Assembly (NCBI GenBank): GCA_021812985.1 | Contig: JAKAMG010000011.1 | Span: 17,412 to 81,411, forward strand | DNA length: 64,000 nucleotides | Origin: Bacteroidota bacterium | GTDB lineage: Bacteria; Bacteroidota; Ignavibacteria; Kryptoniales; JAKASW01 | Reading direction: 5' to 3' | Notes under the pieces: model-generated | Seen by the model: only the letters and a program-made list of their open reading frames with translations | The model's database searches: none | What the model was told of the DNA's origin: nothing | Program-made: the position numbers and the translations under genes | In this document: one piece after another, positions 7,907 through 16,178 of the stretch | Position numbering within the stretch: the first letter of the stretch is position 1 | Layout of the letters: every line of letters begins with the position of its first letter

Positions 7907-8989
7907 TTATCTTTGGATTCTCGCCGACCCCCCCTTGGCGAATGAGCGGACCTGGTCGAGAGTGGCCATCGTGGTGTCACCGGGAAAAGTTGTCAGGAGC
8001 GCACCATGTGCCCAACCGAGCTTTACCGACTCTTCGGGACTCTCTCCGGAGAGGAGACCGTAGAAGAAGCCCGACGCGAAACCGTCGCCTCCTCCGACCC
8101 TGTCCAGTACGTTCAGGTCGGCCGTCGGCGAGGTGTAAGTCTTCCCGTTCACCCACGCTACTGCCCCCCAACCGTGGTGGTTCGTCGAATGAACTTCGCG
8201 AAGCGTCGTCGCAACAACCTTGACATGGGGGTGCAGAGCCACTACCTTATCGATCATTCCAAAGAAGGTGCTGGGGTCGAGCTTCGATTTGGCCGCAACT
8301 TCAGGTCCGGGGACACCGAGCCCCTTCTGAAGGTCCTCTTCGTTTCCGACAAGGACGTCTACGTTCTCGACAATTCGCGAGATGACCTCGGCTGCTTTCT
8401 TCTGTCCGCCCCAGATATTCCAGAGTTTCTCCCTGAAGTTCAGGTCGAAGCTCACTACGGCCCCCGCCTTCTTGGCAGCCTTCATCCCTTCTATTATTAG
8501 CTCGCCAGTTGTCTCGGAAAGTGCCGCGAAGATTCCTCCGCTGTGAAACCATCTGACCCCGCCGCCGAATATCGCGTCCCAATCAAAGTCGCCCGGCTTG
8601 AGCTGTGCCGCGGCCTCGTGCGACCTGTTGTAGAAAACGACCGGGGGTCTTATCCCGTGCCCCATGTCGCTGTAGACAGTGGCCATGTTGGGACCGTTGA
8701 CGCCGTTGTGTTTGAACCTCCTGTAAAAGGGCTTCACGCCCATAGCCCTCACCCGCTCAGCAATCATATCGCCGATCGGATAATCGACCAGGGCTGAGAC
8801 TATTCCGGTATCGAGCTGGAAACAGTCGGCAAGGTTCGCCGCAACGTTAAACTCGCCGCCGCTGACATGGATTTTGCACTCTGTGGCCTTGCGAAATGGG
8901 ATTATGCCCGGATCAAGCCTGTGAACAAGCGCTCCCAGTGACAGGAAATCAAGCGCCCCCTTCGCAGGAATATTCAATTCATTTTTCAT
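7907..8989 (-). CDS. PfkB-family sugar kinase, probably 2-keto-3-deoxygluconate kinase
   Basis: A 360-aa ribokinase-fold enzyme. The substrate-side motif is SGGEFNVAANLA, and the C-terminal catalytic/anion-hole motif is DRVGGGDGFASG, with the Asp of GGGD as general base. The length and the FYNRSHEAA block fit KdgK-type kinases, which phosphorylate 2-dehydro-3-deoxy-D-gluconate, but other sugar acids cannot be excluded. It is the last gene of a three-gene minus-strand run after a LarA-type epimerase and 6-phosphogluconate dehydrogenase. That context supports sugar-acid catabolism. Confidence 0.8.
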   Translation of the reverse strand: MKNELNIPAKGALDFLSLGALVHRLDPGIIPFRKATECKIHVSGGEFNVAANLADCFQLDTGIVSALVDYPIGDMIAERVRAMGVKPFYRRFKHNGVNGPNMATVYSDMGHGIRPPVVFYNRSHEAAAQLKPGDFDWDAIFGGGVRWFHSGGIFAALSETTGELIIEGMKAAKKAGAVVSFDLNFREKLWNIWGGQKKAAEVISRIVENVDVLVGNEEDLQKGLGVPGPEVAAKSKLDPSTFFGMIDKVVALHPHVKVVATTLREVHSTNHHGWGAVAWVNGKTYTSPTADLNVLDRVGGGDGFASGFFYGLLSGESPEESVKLGWAHGALLTTFPGDTTMATLDQVRSFAKGGSARIQR

Positions 8990-9042
8990 TTTAAGTGTTC
9001 CCTTGAGTTATCTCGACAGATTCATTCGGTTGATGCAATCAT

Positions 9043-9089
9043 GGAACGCCGATGGACGCGAATGCTGCGGGCGATATCACCGGCGTTCC
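9043..9089. repeat. Inverted repeat between gnd and the PfkB kinase gene
   Basis: GGAACGCCG at 9043-9051 is perfectly complementary to CGGCGTTCC at 9081-9089, with a 29-nt loop. It lies in the 115-bp gap inside the operon and could be an mRNA processing or stabilising hairpin, or an internal operator. Confidence 0.45.
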
Positions 9090-9104
9090 GCATTCAATGC
9101 TCTT

Positions 9105-10559
9105 TCACACGAGGTAAGTGGAGGAAGCCGTGTCGCCTCCGCGACCGGTCCAGTTTGTATGGAAGAATTCTCCGCGGGGTTTGTCGACGCGTTCGTACTG
9201 GTGCGCGCCGAAGTAGTCGCGTTGGGCCTGCAACAAGTTCGCAGGGAGCCGCGAGTTCCTGTAACCGTCGAAGTAGTTCAAGGCAGTCGAGAAAGCCGGC
9301 ACCCAGATTCCGTTCAGCACCGCCGTCGAAATGACTCTCCGCCACGCCTCCTGCGACTCTTCCATCTTCTCCCTGAAGAAAGGATCGAGGAGAAGGTTGC
9401 TGAGGTTCGGATTTTTGTCGAATGCCTCCTTGATCTTTCCAAGGAAGACGCTTCTGATTATGCAGCCGCCTCTCCAGAGAAGGGCTATGCCGCCGTAATT
9501 CAGATTCCACTTGTACTCCTCGGCCGCCGCCCTGAGCAGCGTGAAACCCTGGGCGTATGACACGATCTTCGATGCGTACAAAGCCTTCTCGAGGTCGTGC
9601 AGGAAGGCGTTCCTGTCCCCCTTGAAAGAAGGCTTCGGGCCGTGAAGAATTTTCGAGGCTTCGACGCGCTCCTCCTTGATCGCGGAAAGACACCTCCCGT
9701 ATACCGCCTCACTGATGAGAGTCAGCGGGATTCCGAGGTCGAGCGACGTCACGCTCGTCCACTTGCCTGTCCCCTTCTGACCAGCCGTGTCGAGTATCTT
9801 GTCCACTAGAGGACCGCCGTCAGCATCCTTATAAGCCAGAATATCACGCGTTATTTCGATGAGATAACTGTTCAGATCGCGCGTGTTCCACTCCTTGAAC
9901 ACATCGTGCATTTCGCCCGCAGTCATACCGAGAAGTTCCTTCATGATCTGGTACGCCTCAGTAATCAGCTGCATGTCCCCGTACTCGATTCCGTTGTGTA
10001 CCATCTTCACGAAATGGCCGGCGCCGTCGCTCCCGACCCAATCGCAGCAGGGCGTGCCATCTTCGACCTTCGCCGAGATCGCCTGGAATATCGGCTTCAC
10101 GTGCGGCCAGGCGCTGGGCGAACCGCCGGGCATTATTGAAGGGCCCTTCAACGCCCCTTCCTCACCACCAGAAACGCCGGTGCCAATGTACTGGAGCCCC
10201 TTGCTCTCAAGGTATTTCGTCCTCCTTATCGTGTCGGGGTAATGTGAGTTTCCTCCGTCGATCACGATATCTCCTTTGTCAAGATGAGGTATGAGAAGCT
10301 CGATGAATTCATCCACCGGCTTGCCGGCCTTCACCATGAGCATTATCCTCCGAGGCGTCTTGAGCGCGGAGACGAGTTCCTGGATCGAGGTCGCGCCTAT
10401 TATCTTCTTCCCCTTCCCGCGCCCCTCCACAAAATGAGTGACCTTCTCGACCGTGCGATTGAATACTGCGACCGTGAACCCCCTGCTCTCCATATTCAGC
10501 ACTAGATTCTCGCCCATGACCGCGAGCCCGATTAATCCGATATCTGCTTTCTGCGACAT
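9105..10559 (-). CDS. gnd: 6-phosphogluconate dehydrogenase, decarboxylating
   Basis: Converts 6-phosphogluconate to ribulose 5-phosphate with NADP(+) or NAD(+), in the oxidative pentose phosphate pathway. The track ORF is extended by 36 residues; I start at MSQKADIGLIG (10559), preceded by GGGAAG, giving 484 aa, close to the usual 470-480. Visible motifs are the Rossmann GLAVMGENL, the substrate-binding GVSGGEEGA, GTGKWTS and the C-terminal LLQAQRDYFGAHQYER with FHTNW. It lies 73 bp after the LarA-type gene. No zwf or edd is in the window, so the source of the substrate is not shown. Confidence 0.95.
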   Translation of the reverse strand: MSQKADIGLIGLAVMGENLVLNMESRGFTVAVFNRTVEKVTHFVEGRGKGKKIIGATSIQELVSALKTPRRIMLMVKAGKPVDEFIELLIPHLDKGDIVIDGGNSHYPDTIRRTKYLESKGLQYIGTGVSGGEEGALKGPSIMPGGSPSAWPHVKPIFQAISAKVEDGTPCCDWVGSDGAGHFVKMVHNGIEYGDMQLITEAYQIMKELLGMTAGEMHDVFKEWNTRDLNSYLIEITRDILAYKDADGGPLVDKILDTAGQKGTGKWTSVTSLDLGIPLTLISEAVYGRCLSAIKEERVEASKILHGPKPSFKGDRNAFLHDLEKALYASKIVSYAQGFTLLRAAAEEYKWNLNYGGIALLWRGGCIIRSVFLGKIKEAFDKNPNLSNLLLDPFFREKMEESQEAWRRVISTAVLNGIWVPAFSTALNYFDGYRNSRLPANLLQAQRDYFGAHQYERVDKPRGEFFHTNWTGRGGDTASSTYLV

Positions 10560-10632
10560 AATGATCTTCCCTTTTGAATTATAAAAAGAATGCTCGTTTT
10601 TGCTGAAAAGCCTGACAGAATTAGATTTGAAT

Positions 10633-11904
10633 CTATTTGAAACGCCCCTCGTGAGCCCAAAGGCCAAGCGCCGGATTGGAGATGTAGAATACCTCCTCGC
10701 CGTCCGGAAGGATATTGAAACCGTCTTTCATCTTCCCTGGATCGTAGCGTTTCAGCATCCCTGCGAGATCGGCGTAATTGAAACTAACACTTTCAATTTC
10801 CTCTTTGGACAAATGACCCGGGCAGTACGTGATGGAGAATCTGCCTTCAGAGGAACCGTGTATTAGATGAGCGGCCGCGCCGAGACCGTTCTTGAGATCG
10901 TCGTTTGTCTTCACCAGCTCAAGCACCTTCGGCGTGCCTGCATAGCCGTACTTCCGTATGATGGCGTCATTCCCCGCGTCCTCGCCAAATTCCCTGAGGC
11001 CGGGCGCGAGCACTATCAGCTCTCCTTCGTCAGCTATCGCCATCCTAGTCCTGTACACGGACTTGTTCCCAAGCCAGGTGGATTTGAATTCGGTTGGCTC
11101 GAGATACACCACGACCTTCTTCAGCGGCTTGTCCAGCATGAAGAAATTAACCTTGAGGGAGAGCTCCGCCGCTTTGTAAAAGCACTCGAGGTCATCCCCG
11201 ATATAGAGTCCCCTGACGACAATTCTACCGGACTTGCCCTTTTCAACTACAGTAAGGACGTAGACTATTGGGAGGTGGCTCGCGAAGTGCTCGGCCCCGT
11301 AGTTCAACACTTTTTTCACCGGTGTGTCGGCGCGTCCCATGATCCTCTCCATCCCATAAGCCGCACCGAGGAAGTGAGACTTGTTTATCCCTTCCTTCCC
11401 CCCCGTTCCGATAAATACATTCTTGTTGTGGTTTGCCATCCCAATCACTTCGTGAGGAACGACCTGTCCGATCGAGAGTATGAGGTCGTGGCGTCCGTTC
11501 GCTACAAGATTGTCCACCTGGATCGGAATGGGATAATCTACTGCCCCTTCCGAAATCTCCCTGACGAAATCTGACGGGACATCTCCCATGGTAATGAAGC
11601 CATCCCGCCAATCGTGAACCCTGAACAGACTCTTCGGAGTCTTGCCGAACATCATGCTGATCTCGTCTTCGGTCATCGGCACATGCGTTCCGATGGAGGG
11701 GAGTATATCCTTGAGCCTTTCGCCGAAAAATTCCCAAGTCATTTCTGTCAGGAGTCCCGATTGCGAGTGGAGCCTCGTTATGTCCGGCGGTATGGCGAGC
11801 ACCTTTTTGCAGTCGCCCAGTTTTCCCAACGCCTCGTAGAGACCGGCCTTTAGCTCTTCACGGGTTAATTCCGTGCTGGGCGAACCTTTCTGAAAATAAA
11901 TCAT
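10633..11904 (-). CDS. LarA-type nickel-pincer hydroxyacid racemase/epimerase
   Basis: A 423-aa DUF2088/LarA-family protein. It carries the PPDITR loop (D41, R44) and VVPHEVIG with H151, followed by K161 and H177. The H-K-H spacing of 10 and 16 residues equals what I recall for H174, K184 and H200 of lactate racemase, so the nickel-pincer cofactor site looks intact. The family includes lactate and malate racemases and sugar-acid 2-epimerases. Its position directly upstream of gnd and a KdgK-like kinase favours an aldonate epimerase, which is inference. No larB, larC or larE is in the window, so the cofactor must be made elsewhere. The ribosome site GGGAGAG is about 12 nt from the ATG. Confidence 0.85.
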   Translation of the reverse strand: MIYFQKGSPSTELTREELKAGLYEALGKLGDCKKVLAIPPDITRLHSQSGLLTEMTWEFFGERLKDILPSIGTHVPMTEDEISMMFGKTPKSLFRVHDWRDGFITMGDVPSDFVREISEGAVDYPIPIQVDNLVANGRHDLILSIGQVVPHEVIGMANHNKNVFIGTGGKEGINKSHFLGAAYGMERIMGRADTPVKKVLNYGAEHFASHLPIVYVLTVVEKGKSGRIVVRGLYIGDDLECFYKAAELSLKVNFFMLDKPLKKVVVYLEPTEFKSTWLGNKSVYRTRMAIADEGELIVLAPGLREFGEDAGNDAIIRKYGYAGTPKVLELVKTNDDLKNGLGAAAHLIHGSSEGRFSITYCPGHLSKEEIESVSFNYADLAGMLKRYDPGKMKDGFNILPDGEEVFYISNPALGLWAHEGRFK

Positions 11905-12070
11905 CCTAAATCTTTCTCTCCCTATGAATCGGGGTCAATTTTGAAGAATCGCGCGAACAAAACAACAGCCCAGGTTCCGACGAGAAAAGTACGCGATCCC
12001 GCCAAATCCGGCCCGATCGGTTCAATTTCTATATCAGGCTCTAGCATACCTTAAGCGTGACCCAAATCAG

Positions 12071-12092
12071 TTACCGATGACTTTATCGGTAA
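12071..12092. promoter_or_regulatory. Palindromic operator candidate TTACCGAT-N6-ATCGGTAA
   Basis: A perfect 8-bp inverted repeat with a 6-bp spacer lies in the 364-bp intergenic region 11905-12268, about 170 bp upstream of the LarA-type gene and 180 bp upstream of the small plus-strand gene. Its size and AT-rich setting suit a dimeric repressor. Nothing else convincing is seen in this stretch. Confidence 0.45.
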
Positions 12093-12268
12093 TTAAAATG
12101 GTTACTTTTTGAAGAAGAGTCAAGTGGTGTCGGCTCGCAATCTCGTTGCAGAGGTAAGTTCGAGCCGCAGAGGTGAGGGAGACGGCGAAAAATGGGCCGT
12201 GAATCGAACTCCGATGTTGAATAAGTACCCCGCACAATTCTATATTATGAAAAACAAATGGGCAAAAG

Positions 12269-12562
12269 ATGGCAAGAGAAATAAGAAGCAGACGTACAGA
12301 CAGGCAGCGTAAATCAAGAGTTCAAGCCGAGATGCCGCTTAGTCGCACGAACTACATGATCATCATTGGCGGCGCTCTTCTTATAATTGCCACCTACATA
12401 ATCCTCTCCACCAATAATACCGTCTACGGGTTCATACCTCTCGATCTGGTGCCGATACTCCTATTCATCGGCTACATCGTTGTCGTGCCCATAGGGATCA
12501 TGTACAAGGGGAGGAAGAAATCCAACGGCGAAGCCAAGGCCGCGCCGGAAGCGACGAAGTAA
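12269..12562 (+). CDS. Small two-TM membrane protein
   Basis: A 97-aa protein with a basic N terminus and two hydrophobic helices at about 27-47 (NYMIIIGGALLIIATYIIL) and 60-80 (LVPILLFIGYIVVVPIGIMY), ending in a charged Lys/Glu/Ala tail. It vaguely resembles the DUF3098-type small membrane proteins of Bacteroidota, without certainty. The start could also be Met22 at 12332; neither has a strong ribosome site. It stands alone, convergent with hemL. Confidence 0.6.
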   Translation: MAREIRSRRTDRQRKSRVQAEMPLSRTNYMIIIGGALLIIATYIILSTNNTVYGFIPLDLVPILLFIGYIVVVPIGIMYKGRKKSNGEAKAAPEATK

Positions 12563-12599
12563 CACCCCCTCATAAGAAAGCAGACTCAAGGCAAGCCGA

Positions 12600-13898
12600 T
12601 CAGGCTGTCGCCTTCAACGAATCGTAATTCGCGGCGATGGTCTTCTCGATGTCACGTTCAGTGTGGGCGGCCGAAATGAAGGCCGCTTCGAACTGAGACG
12701 GAGGGAGGTATATCCCGCGTTTCAGCATCTCGCCAAAGTATGCAGCGAACTTTCCTGTATCGCTCGCAAGGGCCGATTTGAAATCGACGACCCGCTCACC
12801 CGTAAAGAAGAGCGTGAACATCGAGCCAACGCGGTTCAGCCGATAGCTGAGCCCGAGTTTCCTGAAGTTGTTCACGAATCCCTCCTCAAGCTGAGCGCCA
12901 AGTTTTTCCAGCCGGCGATATATTGCCTTGTGCTTGTTGAGGATCTTCAACTGTGCCAGGCCAGCGGTCATGGCAAGCGGATTTCCTGACAGCGTCCCGG
13001 CCTGATATACGGGACCGTCTGGCGAAACCGTTTTCATAATGTCTCTTCTTCCGCCATAAGCGCCAACGGGGAGCCCGGCGCCGATGATCTTTCCAAACGT
13101 CGTCAGGTCCGGCCTTATCCCGAAAAGTTCCTGCGCTCCGCCGCGCGAGAGCCGGAATCCCGTCATCACTTCATCGAGTATGAGGAGCGCGCCGTTGCTG
13201 TGTGCCATGTTATAAAGTTCGAGTAAGAAGCCTCCCTTCGGAATCACCACCCCCATATTGCCGACGACAGGTTCGATAATGACTGCCGCGATCTGGCCAG
13301 GGTTATCCACGAACAGTCTCCGGACAGATTCGATGTCATTGAATTCGGCGACGAGCGTTTTTGCCGCCAGTTCCTTCGGTACTCCGGGAGAGTCCGGCGT
13401 GCCGAACGTCGTCGCGCCGGAACCGGCCCTGATCAGGAAGCTGTCGAAATGGCCGTGATAACATCCCGCGAACTTTATGATCTTGTCCCGCCCGGTGAAC
13501 GCGCGTGCGACCCTGACAGCGCTCATAGTCGCCTCGGTACCGCTGTTCACCATTCTGACGACTTCCACCGAAGGCATCATCTTTCCGACAAGCTTAGCCA
13601 TGTCCAGCTCGCACGCTGTCGGGGCACCGAAACTCGTCCCCCCAGCCGCAACTTTCTTTATCGCCGACACGACTTCGGGATGCGCGTGCCCCAGTATCAT
13701 CGGCCCCCATGATCCGACGTAGTCGATGAACCTGTTCCCGTCCACATCGTAAAGGTACTGTCCTTTTCCCCTTTCCATGAAAAGCGGGTCGCGCCCGACC
13801 GATTTGAATGCCCTGACCGGAGAGTTAACTCCGCCAGGCAAGTATTTCTTCGACTCGCTGAAAAGTTTGCTCGACTTTCTTGTGTTCAAGTTCTTCAT
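12600..13898 (-). CDS. hemL: Glutamate-1-semialdehyde 2,1-aminomutase
   Basis: Makes 5-aminolevulinate from glutamate-1-semialdehyde, the second C5-pathway step, using PLP. The 432-aa length is typical. The start region reads SKKYLPGGVNSPVRAFK, the family hallmark. The PLP-Lys is in TTFGKIIGAGLPVGAYGG, and the cofactor-binding LILDEVMTGFR precedes it. It is the last gene of the minus-strand haem cluster, 54 bp after an SDR gene. Confidence 0.97.
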   Translation of the reverse strand: MKNLNTRKSSKLFSESKKYLPGGVNSPVRAFKSVGRDPLFMERGKGQYLYDVDGNRFIDYVGSWGPMILGHAHPEVVSAIKKVAAGGTSFGAPTACELDMAKLVGKMMPSVEVVRMVNSGTEATMSAVRVARAFTGRDKIIKFAGCYHGHFDSFLIRAGSGATTFGTPDSPGVPKELAAKTLVAEFNDIESVRRLFVDNPGQIAAVIIEPVVGNMGVVIPKGGFLLELYNMAHSNGALLILDEVMTGFRLSRGGAQELFGIRPDLTTFGKIIGAGLPVGAYGGRRDIMKTVSPDGPVYQAGTLSGNPLAMTAGLAQLKILNKHKAIYRRLEKLGAQLEEGFVNNFRKLGLSYRLNRVGSMFTLFFTGERVVDFKSALASDTGKFAAYFGEMLKRGIYLPPSQFEAAFISAAHTERDIEKTIAANYDSLKATA

Positions 13899-13952
13899 CT
13901 CACCACCGTTTAGTTGATAGCCCTAATGCTCTCCAATTTCTATTGTGTGCGC

Positions 13953-14936
13953 CTAAATCAGACCATTTTCCAGATACCACGAATACGACGCCCTCACCGC
14001 CTCAATGAAGGGACGAGGTTTGAATCCCAGCTCACGCTCTGCTTTTTCGCCTGAAAAATAATGAGGGAGCGTCGCGCTTACAACATGGGCCTTCGTCAGG
14101 ACGGGCGCCTTCCCGGTGAAGTTTGACGCCAACTCGAGCAGCGCAGCCGCGCCGCGGGCCGCCCACGTCGGCACGCGAAACGATGGGGGCGGCGCACCGA
14201 CAACCCCGCATATATCTTCAAACATTTTCCTGAAAGTAATGTTTTCGCTCCCAAGTATGTACCGCTCTCCCCTTCTCCCTTGTTTTAGTGCGGAAACTTC
14301 GCCATCCACCAACTCATCAACACCGACGACGCACATGCCGCCTCCCACGTAAGGGACGAATCTCATCCCCTTCAGCACCTTCAGGAGAATCCCCGAATGG
14401 TAGTACACGTCCCTCCGCCCCATGACGGACCCCGGATTGACAATTACCGCGTCGAGTCCGCGCGATATTCCCCTTCCTATTTCCTCCTCCCCGTAATGCT
14501 TGCTGTCCCCGTAAGCGATCCGATATTTGAAGCGGTTATAGGCGGCACTCTCATCCGCGACATCGCCCACAGAAGGGATCCCGATCGCAGCGACGGAGCT
14601 CGTATGAACAAGCCGCTTCACTCCCGATCTCAGCGCCGCCTCGACGACGTTCCGGACGCCTTCAACGTTGACGCGCATCAGTTCCTCGCGCCGTCTGTTG
14701 TCGAAACTGACCAGCCCGGCAGTGTGAAAGACATAATCCGCCCCATTCATGGCGCCGAGGAGTGAACCTTCGTCGAGGATATCTCCCTGAATAAGTCCGC
14801 CCTTGAAGCCCTTCAGCCCGAGGAGGTTGGATTCGCCGCGAACCAAACCGACAACGTCATAGCCAAGCTCGCCCAGCTTGTGACACAAGTTTGATCCGAT
14901 CAACCCGCTCGCCCCTGTTACAAGAACCCTTTCCAT
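13953..14936 (-). CDS. NAD-dependent epimerase/dehydratase-like SDR in haem operon
   Basis: A 327-aa extended SDR. The NAD(P) motif GASGLIGSNL is at the N terminus, HTSSVAAIG holds the catalytic Ser, and YGDSK is the YxxxK motif. It resembles dihydroflavonol-4-reductase/3-beta-HSD type proteins. It is placed between hemB and hemL with gaps of 67 and 54 bp, so it is transcribed with them. No SDR is a standard haem-pathway enzyme, so its function is unknown; a tailoring step on a tetrapyrrole or simple hitch-hiking are both possible. Confidence 0.85.
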   Translation of the reverse strand: MERVLVTGASGLIGSNLCHKLGELGYDVVGLVRGESNLLGLKGFKGGLIQGDILDEGSLLGAMNGADYVFHTAGLVSFDNRRREELMRVNVEGVRNVVEAALRSGVKRLVHTSSVAAIGIPSVGDVADESAAYNRFKYRIAYGDSKHYGEEEIGRGISRGLDAVIVNPGSVMGRRDVYYHSGILLKVLKGMRFVPYVGGGMCVVGVDELVDGEVSALKQGRRGERYILGSENITFRKMFEDICGVVGAPPPSFRVPTWAARGAAALLELASNFTGKAPVLTKAHVVSATLPHYFSGEKAERELGFKPRPFIEAVRASYSWYLENGLI

Positions 14937-15003
14937 CCTTAACGCGCCCGCCCCCCGAGAGCTCCCGAACCACGACGGTCAGGGAGTGATCCCGAATTGG
15001 GTC

Positions 15004-16029
15004 TTACTGCTGCTTCTTCAGCACGTTCGCGGCGTCGACGGCGTAGTAGGTCAGTATCAGATCGGCTCCCGCTCTTTTAATCGCGGTCAGCGTCTCCATC
15101 ATGATTCTCTCTTCATCCAGCCAGCCGTTACGGGCGGCGGCCTTGATCATTGAGTATTCCCCGCTGACCTGATAGGCGGCGGTCGGCATTCTGAACTCGC
15201 TCTTCACCCGGTAAATCACGTCGAGGTAGGCCAGGGCCGGTTTCACCATGACGATGTCAGCCCCCTCGTCGATGTCGAGCGCGACTTCCCTCACAGCTTC
15301 GTTGCTGTTTGCGGGGTCCATTTGGTGACTCTTCCGGTCTCCGAACTGAGGGGTAGATTCCGCGGCCTCCCTGAAAGGTCCGTAAAAACCAGACGAGTAT
15401 TTCGCCGCGTAGCTCATGACAGGCGTCGACGTGAACCCGTTTTCATCGAGAAGATTTCTGATCGCGGCCACTCTTCCGTCCATCATGTCGCTGGGGGCAA
15501 CCATATCCGCGCCGGCCTGAACGTGTGTGAGCGCTTCCTTCGCGAGAAGATCCAGAGTCTCGTCGTTCACAATCTCGACCTGACCCGGCGCGATCTCGCG
15601 AAGAATGCCGCAATGTCCGTGTGAGGTGTACTCGCAAAGGCAGACGTCTGTGATCACGAACAGACCGGGGAGCTCCTTCTTCAGCTCGCGAATCGCCTGC
15701 TGGACAACTCCGTTTTCATCATAAGCCTCCGAACCGTACTCATCCTTGTGCGAAGGTATGCCGAAGAGAATTACCGATCTAACGCCGGCCTTGTAAACCT
15801 TTTCGCATTCGAGGACGAGCTCGTCAACTGAAAGCTGGAACACGTTCGGCATCGAGGAAATTTCCTTGCGGACTTTCTTGCCCGGGACAACGAACATCGG
15901 GTAGATAAAATCCGAAGGCCGGAGAACCGTCTCGCGGACCATTTCACGTATTGTCTCGGTCATCCTCAGCCGTCTCATGCGCACGGTCGGGAAGCCGATC
16001 CTCTTTTGGTATTCCGTCATGGTAATCAT
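15004..16029 (-). CDS. hemB: Porphobilinogen synthase (5-aminolevulinate dehydratase)
   Basis: Condenses two 5-aminolevulinate molecules to porphobilinogen. The 341-aa protein has the zinc-cysteine motif [14 protein letters not shown], indicating a Zn-dependent enzyme. The two active-site lysines are in [13 protein letters not shown] and [10 protein letters not shown]. The start at 16029 is backed by AGGAGTG; a second Met three residues in is possible. It is separated from hemY by a 149-bp gap holding a stable hairpin, so it may have its own promoter. Confidence 0.97.
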   Translation of the reverse strand: MITMTEYQKRIGFPTVRMRRLRMTETIREMVRETVLRPSDFIYPMFVVPGKKVRKEISSMPNVFQLSVDELVLECEKVYKAGVRSVILFGIPSHKDEYGSEAYDENGVVQQAIRELKKELPGLFVITDVCLCEYTSHGHCGILREIAPGQVEIVNDETLDLLAKEALTHVQAGADMVAPSDMMDGRVAAIRNLLDENGFTSTPVMSYAAKYSSGFYGPFREAAESTPQFGDRKSHQMDPANSNEAVREVALDIDEGADIVMVKPALAYLDVIYRVKSEFRMPTAAYQVSGEYSMIKAAARNGWLDEERIMMETLTAIKRAGADLILTYYAVDAANVLKKQQ

Positions 16030-16149
16030 ATCTCATTCACTCCTGACCAGGCTAACACTTGCCGTTTAAGGCAGAATAGCCGAATCATCATCCTGCCTGG
16101 CCGTAAGCCGGAGATGAGCCGGTGCTCGAAGAATAATCAGATACTAAAC

Positions 16150-16171
16150 CGACCGGTCAACGTGCCGGTCG
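16150..16171 (-). terminator. Hairpin between hemY and hemB
   Basis: CGACCGG-N8-CCGGTCG gives a perfect 7-bp stem just after the hemY stop on the minus strand, followed by GTTTAGTATC, which is only weakly T-rich. It may attenuate read-through into hemB rather than end transcription fully. Confidence 0.4.
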
Positions 16172-16178
16172 AGAGACT

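Noticed and set aside
12109-12312. 67-aa plus-strand ORF upstream of the small two-TM protein
   Set aside because: Low-complexity charged composition, no ribosome site, overlaps the more plausible 97-aa ORF; likely chance.
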